A DNA stretch of 64,000 bases from Diogma glabrata. Its lineage: Eukaryota > Arthropoda > Insecta > Diptera > Cylindrotomidae. Positions within the stretch are counted from its first letter, which is position 1. Each line of letters starts with the position of its first letter. The notes beneath the pieces were generated by a model that ran no database searches, had not been told where the DNA came from, and saw only the letters and a program-made list of their open reading frames with translations. This document shows, in pieces, positions 23,571 through 36,018 of the stretch. Position numbers and translations under genes: made by a program. Location: the NCBI GenBank assembly GCA_963693315.1, contig OY856186.1:281102346-281166345 (forward strand), read 5' to 3'.

Positions 23571-23655
23571 AATACACTCGTGTAATCCTAGAAAATTCGG
23601 GTTCCTGGTCTTTTTGAAACGTTTTATCTTCCTACGAAAAACAAAAAAAAAACAA

Positions 23656-24060
23656 ATCACGTGCATGCTATGTATTATGCACAATTTTGTTCAGGGAGAT
23701 TTTGTAACATACACAATTACTGCACATTTGCTGCATTGTTTTGAAATATTTAACGGATTGTTTCCAAATTTCTGACTTCATTCGGTATTTAATGTAGCCT
23801 CAAATGTAAACATTAAAATTAATTTTTCATAATGCCTGTTTGTTTTTAGTATTTGTTTTTATTGCCTTCACAAAAAGTTCTTTCGCACATAATTTAAGAT
23901 GAAAATAAAACAAAATTTATCAATTACATATTACGAAAATCATATCATCTCATAAAAAGTTGAATAAAATCCGCCATTTCAGTGCTAGGGAATTTTATAA
24001 TATGTGCATGGTATGCCACACATCATGTGCATGCTATATGTTTTATGTAAAATTTTGTAA
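23656..24060. repeat. Repeat family R, right part of the interrupted copy plus next unit
   Basis: Resumes with GCATGCTATGTATTATGCAC and ATTTTGTTCAGGGAGATTTTG. It then continues through CCAAATTTCTGACTTCATTC, AAAGTTCTTTCGCACAT and CCGCCATTTCAGTGCTAGGG to ATCATGTGCATGC, where a further partial unit begins. Confidence 0.8.
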
Positions 24061-24252
24061 CATGCTGTAACAAGCGTAAATATCGTATGACAGTTATCTT
24101 GTTATAGAAAATTATCTGTGCTGGGATTCCAGAGCGGTCAATGTGTTTTTGACTAAGCTCAGTGGTGTCGTGGGGTGTCTGAAATTTGTACGGATCACTT
24201 TTAGACCACATGAAGAAAAAAATTGTGAAGCCAGGAATTATTAGCAAAACAC

Positions 24253-24585
<333 letters not shown>

Positions 24586-24599
24586 CAGAAATAAACAAC

Positions 24600-25724
24600 A
24601 GACCTTGAATTGTAATAAAAAAAAAGAAGACAGAAAGGTACATCATTGTTAATTCACCCTGATTGCGATTCACGTTCTTAACTACCTATCATCATCCTCA
24701 GAAAACTTCACTTCCTTTTAGCTCATAATTCACGAATCATAAAAGAAAACACAATTAATTAAAAGTAAAATGTAAAGGAACATATATCTAGTATTTATTA
24801 TTATTATCTAAATTATTATTATCTAAAAAAAAAGTTGCTATTATTTCAATTTTTTTGATATTTAAATTAGTTATAGAAGATTATTTTTAAATTGTTTTAT
24901 TTATAAATTGTTTTTATATACAAAAAAAAAGAATTTTTACTCATCTGTTGATTGTTTTGTTGATTGTAATGTATTCTTGTTTTTGTTGATGACGGAATAT
25001 GTCTTGGTTACATAATTTGTTAAATAAATGACTTTTTTTGAGCTTGTATTTTGAGCTTTAGGTATCCACAAAATTTAGATTCAAGTCTTATAAAAAAACT
25101 TGTAATTCAATTTTTTATTTAATTATTTGATTTATGAAAAAAAATATTTTTTTGAGATTAATTTTTCTTTTTTATAGGTTTAGATTCACTGTTTCATTAT
25201 TTTGAAATTTTCTAACAAATTTACAGTAAATTTCAATAATCCACTTAATTTGTATGATTCAAACAGTTATTTTATTACTTTTACAACGAAGTTGTAATTC
25301 AATTTATATTTAAGTATTTGATTTTAAAACATGAGTAGATTTCAATAATCGATTTAATTTGATCTCCTTCACAAAATTATATTTTCTATATTTAACAAAG
25401 TTCTAATTCGATTTATATTTAATTATTTGAAAAAAATATTTGTTAATTTAAATTATCAGCATTTAAATTATCATCTACTCGAGTTTTAAACCTCAACTGA
25501 CCAATTAAACTCAAAAACCGTATATCCTTTCATCATAATTATTCTTCAAACCAAAAAATAGAAACCAGTTTCACTTTAACTTGCAATTTTTCTTCCTATG
25601 AAAACTAGATGATTGAGTTGTTGAGTTGTTTAATAAATGCAAAACAATTAGTGCATTTTATCGCTAAATTTGTTAACCCACTAATGACCAAGGTCTTCTT
25701 AGTTAACATCAGAAAAATTAAGTT
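24600..25724. other. AT-rich stretch, nothing recognised
   Basis: No ORF, hairpin or tandem repeat that I can support. Several loosely similar TGTAATTCAATTTATATTTA-like phrases near 25100, 25290 and 25400 suggest an old degenerate duplication. Confidence 0.4.
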
Positions 25725-26173
25725 GTGAACAGCGTCACAATGCACAATTATTGCATATTTAGTGCATTTTTTAAAAATATTTTTACGAAATTGATTCCAA
25801 ATTTCTGACTCAGCATATATGTAGACTATAGTGCAAACGCTTATTAAACCTCATTAAAACTAATTTCTCAAAATACCCGTTTGTTTTTGTATTTGTTTTC
25901 ATAGCTTTCACAAAAGGGTTCTTTCGCACATAATTTTAGATAAGAACAATTAAAATTCATCAATTTGATATGACAAAAGTCATAAATTGTTGAATAAAAT
26001 TCGCCATTTTAGTGCTAGGTCGTTTTACAATGTTGGCACGGTATGCTACATACTATGTGCATGCCATGTTTTGTGCCCAATTTTGCTCTTGGGGATTTTG
26101 TAGTATGCACATTTTGTGCATATTTTTCAAATTGATTCCAAATTTCTGTTTTAATTCGGTATAAATGTAGACT
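25725..26173. repeat. Repeat family R, further copies
   Basis: Two successive R units share GATTCCAAATTTCTG at about 25793 and 26131, some 338 bp apart. They also carry TTCTTTCGCACATAATTTTAG and CGCCATTTTAGTGCTAGG. The second unit is cut at TGTAGACT by the solo LTR beginning at 26174. Confidence 0.8.
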
Positions 26174-26739
26174 TGTAGTGTCCCATATAAGAACCAACAA
26201 AACAAAAAGTTACAAAGTCTTAAAGTAACATTTAATTTATTTTTTGTTAATTGAATTTATTGATTCCTTTTCAAAATTACCATTTAATTTATTTCTGTCT
26301 ATTCATTAAATTCCTATTAAAAAATTAAAGTAATAAAACAAAAATAATTATTCAATAAAAACATTAATCATCAAATTAATAAATAAAATTATTTTACAAA
26401 ATTATGCAAAATTAGGTAAAAAACATAAAACTAAAAACAGTTGTTAATTTTAAGTTTTAACATTTTTCAGTAGTTGGTTTTAAGCTTCTCAATCAAGTGG
26501 TTCTTTTCTTTAAGTTTTCAGAGCAGTCAAGTTAAGTTCTATTACTAAGTCCTATTAAGTCTAAAACTAAGTTCTATTAAGTTCAAAGCAGTCTATTTAA
26601 GTGAAATAAAAAGTATAATCAAATTTAGTGTGTGAAAATTTATAAACTAAACTGTATTAAAATAAAATTAAAAGTTTTATAAGTAACTGTGTTTAAATTG
26701 TTATTAACATATAAAACAAATAAGCCCCCAAATACAACA
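26174..26739. mobile_element. Solo LTR with 4-bp target duplication
   Basis: The insert starts TGTAGTGTCCC and ends AATACAACA, the TG...CA ends of an LTR, and is 566 bp long. It is flanked by GACT at 26170-26173 and GACT at 26740-26743. The neighbouring R copy at about 27401-27440 shows the uninterrupted site (TGTAGACTCAAGTGCAAA), which confirms the borders. The sequence is AT-rich and non-coding, with AATAAAATT-type signals. A 4-bp duplication would fit Ty3/gypsy-type integration. The family is not identified and no internal region remains, so LTR-LTR recombination is inferred. Confidence 0.8.
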
Positions 26740-27440
26740 GACTCAAGTGCAAACGCTTATTCAACCGCATTAAAATTGTTTTTCCAAAATGCTCGTTTGT
26801 TTTTTGTATTTATTTTCATTACCTTCACAAAAAAGTTCTTTCACACATAATTTTAGTTATAGTGTAGGTTAGATTATAGGCTACACATTATGTGCATGCC
26901 ATGTATTATGCACAACTTTGTTCACCAAGATTTCGTAACATTTTTGATGCATTTTTTGAAGTTTTTTACGGAATTTATTCCAAATTTCTGACATAATTCG
27001 GTGTAAATGTAATGCAAACTTAAATGCAAACGCTTATCCAACCTCATTAAAATTATTTTTCCAAAACGCCCGTTTGTTTTTTGTATTTATTTTCATTGCC
27101 TTCACAAAAAAGCTCTTCCGTTTATGGATAAAATTTTTACACTGAGATGAAAATAATATAAAATTCAACAAATTAATATTACGAAAATCATATCATCTCA
27201 TAAAAAATTAAATGAAATCCGCCATTTTAGTGCTAGGGCGTTTTACAATATGTGCACGGCATGCTACACATTATGTGCATGCCATGAGTAATGTACAATT
27301 TTGATCACGGGGATTTTGTAACATGCACAATTAATGTGCATTTGGTGAATTTTTTTCAAACTTTTTTATGGAATTGATTACAAACTTTTGACTAAACTCG
27401 GTATAAATGTAGACTCAAGTGCAAATGCTTATTCAACCTA
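26740..27440. repeat. Repeat family R, continuing copies after the solo LTR
   Basis: Resumes with GACTCAAGTGCAAACGC and gives one shortened unit (to about 26985) and one fuller unit (to about 27440). Landmarks are CGTTTGTTTTTTGTATTTAT, CCGCCATTTTAGTGCTAGGG and GCACGGCATGCTACACATT. Unit length varies by deletions. Confidence 0.8.
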
Positions 27441-27455
27441 ACAAAAACTTTTACT

Positions 27456-27641
27456 TTGGTTGCTAAGCTTGCTTCATGGAGGATAACTGCTAAGTTATCT
27501 TGCTTTGTCCAACACGAGCGTACTAAACAGTACAGGCCAACCCGAACACTATTTCTGGATATCATTTCGCAGTTTACAGTTGAGTTTGAACGCATCACTC
27601 TCACGATTAGGTGGTGTGGTGGAAACACTTTCATTAACTAA
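27456..27641 (+). other. Short open frame in a less AT-rich island, unrecognised
   Basis: A 61-codon open frame at the edge of repeat R, in an island of more balanced base composition (27456-27641). It reads as an ordinary-looking peptide (SWRITAKLSCFVQHERTKQY, then FDIISQF-like and RWCGGNTFIN), unlike the AT-driven ORFs nearby. I cannot name a family. It could be a fragment of a transposon protein or a decayed gene. The same DNA is also open on the minus strand (27392-27634), so openness alone is weak evidence. Confidence 0.25.
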
Positions 27642-27649
27642 AGGAATTT

Positions 27650-30089
27650 AATTTACGTGGATGTTGAAAAACTTATCAAAAGTTCAATAAAAAACTCACC
27701 AGTTCAGCTGAAAACTCACAAATTATACGATTGTACTGATCTTTACCTCCAAATAGTTTTTGCATACATTATCGATCAGAGAACTCTTCATCAAAAATTT
27801 TAGACACAATTACTCTCGTCGTGGTATAGCATCATCACAAAAATATGTTAGAGAAATCCCTCTAGCTGTCCAAGTATGTAAACGGTTTGGTCAGATATCT
27901 GTACACAACACCAAACTTATGCATATTTACATTGATTCGGTTTTATCTTCCTACTCACCTTTTCCTGCGAGAAAAAACTTCTTTCTCGAACATATTTTTC
28001 GACCCTTTAGCATTCGTTTTAATATAATAAAAATAACGAAAACAAACAAGAAAAAAAGTTTTTCCAAAACTGAAATATATCATGATGAAACACATAAAAG
28101 AAAACGCAATAATGTCTCACAATGAATTTTTATGTGGTTTTAATAGAAGAAGCAGAAAGTGGGAGTGGGAACTATATTTTTCTACTTCCTCATTCCTTGC
28201 AAGTTGTAATAAATTTATAATATATGTGAACTGATTTTTTATTACGGTTATGATTTCTGATGTTCATTTAGAAAAAAACTTTTGCAATTTTTTGCGATTT
28301 TTTATTAATTAGGTATATTGATCTTTAGACGTCAACCGAAATTTATTGAAATAAATTGTATACTAACTACAATCATTTAAGGCTTGTACTGTGAGGCAAT
28401 GACCTAATCTCATGTTGATTTCTGGTTAAAACCATATCACACAATTATTTCAAGCTATCAACAGAACTGACATTATCAATATAAATTTTGGTTTTTGCTA
28501 CGTAATTTAGATTCCTCAAAACATACTCTAACGATCATTTAAGAGATCCAAAATTAAAATTATTTTCTCTCCAAGAATACGTAATCGCTTTTATGATTTT
28601 GGTGCAAAACACAAAAGTGAATGGAAAATAGTATTCAACCGATAATCCTTTGTGTCCCCATTAGTTCAGCCTATATCGACTTTACATTGATATTGACAAC
28701 ATCTGATCATTCAACAGCACCAGGATCTCATCTCATCACCCTTAAAATCTTAATTTAATTGCACAAAATAAAAAGAAATCTATAAACTTTATCATAATTT
28801 AATATTTCAAACGAACTATTTTTCACGGAAAACAAAAAAAACCATAAGACTTAAAAGCATGAGACAACGAAAAATTATACCATCATTATCATAACTTACA
28901 ACAATATACGATAACGAAAATAATTTTCTGCTTAAAAATCGAATTACTGTTAAGAGCGATTTTCCATTCTTGTTCTCAACGCTAAAGTTTTTTCCGTTTC
29001 TATTTTTCTTAATTTTTCAACTTCGTTTTCTTAATTTTCTTTCAATTTTTCATTTTTTTGTTGTTGTTGTTGTTTTATTTTTGTATTAATATTACTATTA
29101 TTTTTCTCACTTTTAATACCAGGGATAGCTGATAAATTATTTAATACGAAATGCTGTTATATCGTAACTAATCAGTCACCCCTCGTATCACGTTTAATAT
29201 TAATGAAACGGAAAACGAAATGCAAATTCAAGCAGGAAAACTGCTTTTGATTATTTTTTTTAATATTTAAACAAGTGGATAAAAACTAAGCAAAATGACG
29301 GATTTTAATGCTGTATTTATTAAGGTTACCAAGCAACAAATGTCGATAATTGGTGATCAGTTTGTTAATTTAAATTATCCTATAATACCCAGCCCTATCA
29401 TCCTTGAACTAATTATTCCATTTTAAATCCAATAAAGTTATTTCAAATATCCTTTTACTTAAAATATCATTAAATTGTATTAAAGCAAGGAAATAAGGGA
29501 TTAAATGTTATGTTTTGCTTTTCTTTTATCTTTTACGACAGTGTCAAGATTAATTTTTCTTTTTTTTGTCATTTTATTTTAATGTTCATTTTCATCTTAT
29601 TTACGGCTGTTTTTACTTTAAAATCTTATTATTGGAATTATTTGGATTATCTTTTCCTAATCAAATTTCATTTTTATACTTTGATTTTATAATATTCGAG
29701 TTGAAAAACTTTCTGTATACTTCGCTCCATACGTTAAACAAACAAATCTTGTTGATATGTGATTATTTTTTGGTTCGTTTCAAATGTAAAAACGAAATAA
29801 AATTTACGATGGGAAAATTTTGGTATTAGTTTTCCCTTTTTTTGTTTTTGAAATGAAAAATGATTAAATATGTGGTTATGTTACATTGTCTTGTGATATA
29901 ATTTGATTGAGAGAAAGAATGTTTTATTACAATTTTTGTAAATGAGGGATAACATGAAATGTTGTCAGTGTAATGTTGCATAGTAACATAAATTGTTACC
30001 AGTGGGAACTGGCAGTTAAGTGTTGGGTTGTGTATTGAATGTGATTGCCATATGAATTAAATAGCTCAGTATTTTGCAGCCCAAATAAC
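27650..30089. other. AT-rich stretch, no recognised gene
   Basis: An open frame at 27760-28125 (121 codons, non-ATG start, lysine-rich end) has no recognisable domain. Hydrophobic ORFs at 29510-29829 are T-rich sequence reading as F/I/L/Y. A (GTT)n run lies at about 29060-29074. Nothing else that I can support. Confidence 0.4.
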
Positions 30090-30400
30090 TAAGGACAAGT
30101 GTACCATTTGTTTTTTAATTTAATATATTGTGTAGTAGGAATAAACATAAACACCTTTTAAGACCAAGGTCCATTCTAAGGTTTGGTGGACGAAACTTTT
30201 TTGGTTTTTTGTTATGTTTTATTTTTTGAAGAAGGGGCAACTAAACAATAAATCCTGTCACATAATAAAATATGACATAAGCCAATATTTCTTGATATGA
30301 TGAAGGAAATAAAAATAAAATAAAAGGGTAATACAATTGTTTAGAAAAATTTGTCGAACAAAACTAAAATTGGGTTTTTCTGTTTTTCTCCACTGGTCCA
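30090..30400. repeat. Decayed inverted copy of Helitron-associated block D (with the end of C)
   Basis: Read on the minus strand it follows block D: an AAATATTGGCTTATGTCATA phrase, then a GTTTAGTTGCCCCTTCTT phrase, GGACCTTGGTCTTAAAAG and TCCTACTACACAATATAT. Many substitutions and indels show it is much older than the 6.5-11.7 kb copies. Its partner piece, the first part of block C, is at 33590-33715. Confidence 0.7.
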
Positions 30401-31744
30401 CTGTTTTTCTTAATGGTAAAATCCCCGATATTCAACGGCTAAATTCATTTAAATGAAGATGTTACGACTTTCTTATGCATCAATCATCACAATAAATACA
30501 ACTTATCGTCTTTTTGTTCATATTTCTTTTCAACCCTGTTTGCTCTGATATTTCTTTTTTTTCGACTGTCTCATTTTGATATGTTGTTGATTCATAAGTT
30601 TTTTTTTTAATATTTGGTAATTGAAAATTAGTTCGGTGAATATGCGTAACCTATGAAGTAAAACTTATGGTGTTTAATAAATAAAATTTAATTAAATTAA
30701 TTTTGTTTTTGGTGATAATTTCAAAAATTTATAAATATATAACAATTTTATAGTTTTGTTTAGCAAATTTAATAGGAAAATTTTAAAAGAAGTAAAAGCA
30801 AAGAAAAAAATTCGATATTTGTTTGTAGTTTAAACGTGGTTATGAAAATTTATAGAATCGAATTAGTGCATGTAAAACAAAAGAATTTGTTTGGTTGGTA
30901 CACTCGTCGTGCGGTAGCCTACGTGGCACATTTTTTTATGATAAAGTCGAATATTTGTCAATGTATAACGGAATTAAAATTGTAAAATTTTATTACGTCA
31001 AATTTTTTCTTTAAAAAAAAAACGCGAGGAGTTTAAAATTGCTACTAGTAAAAAACATGATTGAATCGGTTTAAGATTGTTCGATTGACTTGAAATCAAA
31101 TTAGTTTGCATGTTTAGATAGCCGATCTGAATCAGTTCAAGACTGTAGGACTTGTTTGGTAAGGTTTGGTTATTTATGCTACCGTAGTGTAACGTCACCT
31201 TAAACGCAGCGCTATTTTTAATTTAAGATAGGACGGGCCTTTGTTAAATGTGCTCTGATGAAGCTGTTCTTTATTATTAATTTCTTTTCACAACACACAA
31301 AACAACAATAACTTAAACACTCAAGCACAATAAATAAAGGAGAAAACAAAAGTTAAATGCAACAATCATTTTCCATTTAATAATAACAATAATTTCTTTT
31401 AGATTTGATTCACAAAAATTAACATATTTTTCTATAAATATTTAACAAATTAACAAGTAAAAAACATAAAATATAGAGGGGCTGAAATATCAAGCTCTGA
31501 GATATCAAGACTTTGGTTTTGGTTAAGGATTTTTATATAGTTTTCGGCATAAAACTTTTATGAGGACATTGTTTTTAGTTTTGGGCAGGGATGTATATCA
31601 AACATAACTCTTTGTTATTACAAAACTAACACGAAACATCAATACGTCGCCGGAAAATTATAACAGATCACAAATTAACATAATTTAGTGAAAAGATGAT
31701 ACAATCAGCACACTACTCAAAAACCTCTCCATTTAACGTTTCGA
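30401..31744. other. AT-rich stretch, nothing recognised
   Basis: No supported gene or repeat. It lies within the sequence that separates the two halves of a decayed C-D element. Confidence 0.4.
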
Positions 31745-33515
31745 GAAAATATTATAAAATTACAAATTCGTATTTCTTTCAAAACTCCAAAAATATTGTA
31801 AAAATTAAATAAAATCAAACTTTTTTCAAAATTCTAAAATATTCCAAAAATTATTACAAAATCAAGCTTTTTTCATAAATTCTAAAGATATTGCAAAAAA
31901 TTATAAAATCAAAATCAAAAATTGAATCTTTTTTTAAAATTTCAAAAAAATTCCAAAAATTAGAAAAAAATCAAAAATTTAAACTTTTTCCAAATATTAA
32001 TCATATTCCATAAATTCTTAAAAATTCAAAAATGCAAACTTTTTCCAAAATTCTGAAAATTATAATATAATCAAAAATTTAAAACTTTTCAAAATTCTAA
32101 AAATGTTCCAAACATTCTTACAAAATCAAATATTGAAATTTTTTTCAAAATTCATAAAAACATATATAAAATTCACAAATTCAAAATTCTATTTTTCTTC
32201 TAAATTCTAAGAATATTGCAAAAATTATAACAAAATCAAGTATTAAAACTTTTCCTAAAATTCTAAAAATATTGCAAAAATTATTACAAAATCAAAAATA
32301 CAAACTTTTTCAAAATTCCAAAAATTATAACAAATCAAAAATTTCCACGTTCTTAACATTTACGTCATACAAACAACTAAACTTTTTTTTACCTAAAAAT
32401 TGTCTAAAAAAATAAATGTAATCATTCTTTTGACACACTTGATATTATTTTTTTGACAAACTTATAATGCCATAATATTAAAATTTCATGTCATACAAGT
32501 AGTTAATTTTATTTTTTCCAAAAAATTGGGTAAACAACTAAATAAAAATCTTTCTTTTGACACACTTGACAACATTTTTTTGACAAACTTATAATGCCAT
32601 AAATCTCAATAATAATAATAAAATTTCATGTCATACAAATAATTACTTTTATTTTTTTCCAAAAAATTGGATAACATTCTTTTGACACACTTGACAATAA
32701 TTTTTTGACAAACTTATAATGCAATAATCTAACATCAAGATTTCTCCAAACTCCATGTTACTCCTCATTTTCTCTTAAAATGAACATTTTTTAAACAAAA
32801 ACAAAGTAAATTTTCTTGTTTTGACACACTTAACGATTTTTTGACACACTGCATGTGTCATATTTAATGTTCAATTACCTTTCATGTCATTCAAATAATT
32901 ATTTTTATGTTGTTTATCATTCTAGTCGAAAACTGAAGTAATGTTTCCCATAATATGTTTCTCAAAAATATTGGGAAACAAAATATATGAAAATCAATCT
33001 TTTGACACACTTAACGATTTTTTTTACATACTTCTAAAACAATAATCAAGGTCCTGGTATTACATACGGATGTCAATCATCCAGATTTCTCCAGATTCCA
33101 TTACACCACTCATTAACACTGAAAATAAACGTTTTTTAAGCCAAAAATATGAAAATTTGCTATTTTTGACGCACTTAATAATTTTTTTGACACACTTCCG
33201 GTATAGTTATCAAACACATCGTCCTTTCGGGCCTCCCCATTGAGTACACCTATTTGTAGAAAAAAAATTTTGTAGAAAGAAAAAGAAATTTCGTAGACAA
33301 TGACGGCCGGCCATTTTTTGTTGCTTTTCTAGAATCAGCAGGCAAATTCTGTAACTCTGAAGCGGTGAAGTGATAAAAATTTCTTCGTTTCTTTTCATTA
33401 AAAAACTTATCACTTCACCGCTTCACAATTACAGAATTTGGCTGCAGTAGGTCCTAAAACATCGAGAAATGCCAGAAAAAGTGTGGGTAAGAATTTCCCT
33501 TTTCGCTCATGAATG
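31745..33515. repeat. Dispersed repeat family X, inverted copy
   Basis: The reverse complement of the 12900-14300 arrangement. Degenerate ATTATAACAAAATCAAAAATT-like units occupy 31790-32340. TTTTGACACACTT blocks follow in submodules, and the copy ends GGGTAAGAATTTCCCTTTTCG and CTCATGAA. It also contains a hairpin at about 33350-33440 built on TCTGTAA...GAAGCGGTGAAGTGATAA and its complement. Confidence 0.75.
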
Positions 33516-33589
33516 TAGTACTGAAATAATAGAATATGTTTCTTTCAGTGTAAATAAAATTGAGGATGCAACCGTTGACTGAATAATAA

Positions 33590-33715
33590 TCATTGGCTTG
33601 TACTTATAAGATCTTAACATGATATGCGATATCTCATGCTAACTCGTATATGTTAATAGTAGGGACTGGAGGACATGTGACAAGTGCAGATCAAAAATAA
33701 AAAAGTTTATAGTAG
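33590..33715. repeat. Decayed inverted copy of Helitron-associated block C (first part)
   Basis: The minus strand contains the block C order: GTCCCTACTATTAACATATAC, then GATATCGCATATCATG, then ATTATTCAGTCAACGGTTGCA. It is the left half of an old C-D element whose right half is at 30090-30400. About 3.2 kb, including family X, sits between them. Confidence 0.6.
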
Positions 33716-34409
33716 AAATTAAAGCAATATCTGGTTTGAAAAAGCTAATTTCATTCCTTACATCAATTACAGCCTTTGTCACCTAAATTCTTTAACTGTG
33801 AAGTGATAAATTTTTCATCACTTCACCGCAAAAATGTCTAAGTGAGTGAGTTTTTAAAACTATAAAGTTAACACTGTCTTTTTGTTTGGAAGTAAAATGA
33901 AATCGTTTCTTTTGTTGTTATTGACATTATGTCAAAAAACACCATAATGTCAATGTGATTCGATTTTTTTAAATTGCTTTCAAAATTAAATCCAAATTAA
34001 TTTTTAAAATTTTATTTCTAAAATATTTATATATATTTAAATTTGTAAAAATTTACGTTTATGTTGTGTTAAAGGTTAAAATTGTATAGCATGCCTACAT
34101 TTTCCCAAATCTGTAATTAAAAAATCAATTTCAAATCTGTTTCTCAAATCTGTAAATAAAGTAAAGGTCTAAAAACAATTCCATTTCATTCAAATTCATG
34201 TTGAAATTAAATTTTTATTTCAAATATATTTGATGTCTTGAACTAAATAATTAAAAATATTATTTACAAAAATATTTTTAATTTAGCGAATATTTAGTTT
34301 ATTACAAATAAATTGTTTATTTTCAAGTTTAAACAATTTCATTTGTCATAACATTGAAAATATATTTATTTTCCTACTCCTATCACAGTAAATTATAAAT
34401 TACATCACA
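33716..34409. other. Spacer before the hAT-type element
   Basis: Includes a short inverted repeat at about 33790-33835 (GTGAAGTGAT / ATCACTTCAC) related to the hairpin at 33350-33440. Otherwise AT-rich, with no gene. Confidence 0.4.
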
Positions 34410-34417
34410 CTATCCAT
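34410..34417. repeat. hAT target duplication, left copy (CTATCCAT)
   Basis: The 8-bp CTATCCAT immediately precedes the terminal inverted repeat CAGTGGCGTAGC and is repeated exactly at 38417-38424. Confidence 0.9.
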
Positions 34418-36018
34418 CAGTGGCGTAGCCAGAATTTTCAATTGGGGGGGGTCAAGAATTATTTTATAAGGCTTAATAGTTTAACCCAATAAACCAATTA
34501 ATTAGTTATATTAATAATTCATTACAATAATATATATTTCATTTTAATGTTTCCTTAATTTTAATTTTTTTAATTAATGATTTTTTAAAAAGTAGATTAA
34601 TGATTATTTTTAACTATCTTAAATTATTTTACATTAAATAATTAATTTTAAAGAAAAAGATTTCTTACCTTGTAAACTATGTAAAATCTAAATCTATTTG
34701 TAAAATTTAAAGACGCAAGAACACAACTTCTCTCTTCAAATTGAAATTAACACTGAGCAATAAATGTTTGAAGTAACGAAAAAAAAAAGTAGCTAGTAGC
34801 TAGGTTTTGGTTGTATGGAATTATTTCGAGGAATGAGATTTCGTACTAAATGGGATTTTTGCATTCAGATTCAGTGGAATGAGAAAATAAATTCCGCATT
34901 TGAGGGATTATCTCGTCAACGAATTTATAGACGAAATGCGATTATTTGCTTTGAAATTTTGTATAGACCCACAAAAATGGAGAAAAAAGTTACGATCAAT
35001 CAAAAAGATATCTACTTAGGCCCCAAGATTTTTTCTATTTGATATAGAATCACAAAATTACACTTTTTTGATACGATGTTATTCAAATATGTTCCTTCTA
35101 CAAAATTTACTATCCCGATTTCCTATGTGTATATAAGATAAACAGATCAAAACTGTCCCTTTTACTACATTTACTTAAATAACCCTGAAAATTTTTTTAA
35201 AAAATCCAAAAAGTTCAAGTAATCATGCCAAAAGAAATGTTAGTTAATTATTTAGAGGAGAATATGGATTTGGCGCGTGGGAGTTAACGATATTTTGTTT
35301 TATTATTTATCAATAACTATTTTAGAAAAATTAAATTATTTATTTAATTTATATACAAAACATATTGCTTTGTATGCTTCTCGCAGATTTGATAAGGCAG
35401 AAATAGGGAAATGGGACGATGTGGCAAAATACACTATTCAAACACACTATTTATTGAATTCCGAAAAACAATATTACAGCTAAAATCTATAGCGAAGTTG
35501 TAATCTAGCTATCGAAAGAAACACAAATAAAAACAAGTCAATAAACCGACAAAAGAATTCCATTTTCAAAAATTTGTACTAGTTTAGAGCTTGTACTAAA
35601 AAGGCTATCTCGAAAAGAGAACGAGAATACCAATTAGTGGAATTGAATTATTTAGTGAGAAATCAAAATTCGAGATAAATATTAATTCCATTCTACTTCA
35701 TTTTTTCTCATGGAACCAGAATCGAGGTACTGATTCGTTCAAATAAGTAATTTAAAATAAAAAGAATACCAGTACGTCTATTCCTGCCTTTCCCTGGGAA
35801 TTGGGAATTGAGAAAAAAGTGCAATAAATGAAATAAAGAAAATTTTCTAATACGAAATTGCTATTTCCCGCGGCACGGAATACTAGTTATGAAAATTGTG
35901 TAATTTATTTCTCAATTCCTATTTCACGATGTACAGGAATAGGGCTACAGATGTACTCATAAAGAAAGAATAGTAGACAAAATAGTAGACCAGTGGGCAT
36001 AAATAAAAGACGCCAGAA

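Larger units (their letters stand above)
17614..23655 (+). mobile_element. Chimeric LINE insertion (R1/LOA-like 5' part, RTE-like 3' part)
   Basis: The 6042-bp insert splits one copy of repeat R. The left flank ends ATCATGT (17607-17613) and the right flank starts ATCACGT (23656-23662). This is a likely 7-bp target duplication with one mismatch, and an A-rich tail (ACAAAAAAAAAACAA) lies just before the right copy. The insert holds an R1/LOA-type leader, ORF1, endonuclease, part of RT and the C-terminal knuckle, followed directly by an RTE-type RT module. No R flank or target duplication separates the two parts, so they appear to have arrived together or to have been joined by deletion. Both are broken by many stops and frameshifts. 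Confidence 0.65.

Noticed and set aside
27760..28125. 121-codon ORF
   Set aside because: Non-ATG start, AT-driven composition toward the end, no domain; kept only as a note in the region description.
29510..29829. Hydrophobic ORFs resembling membrane peptides
   Set aside because: T-rich DNA translates to F, L, I and Y by composition alone.
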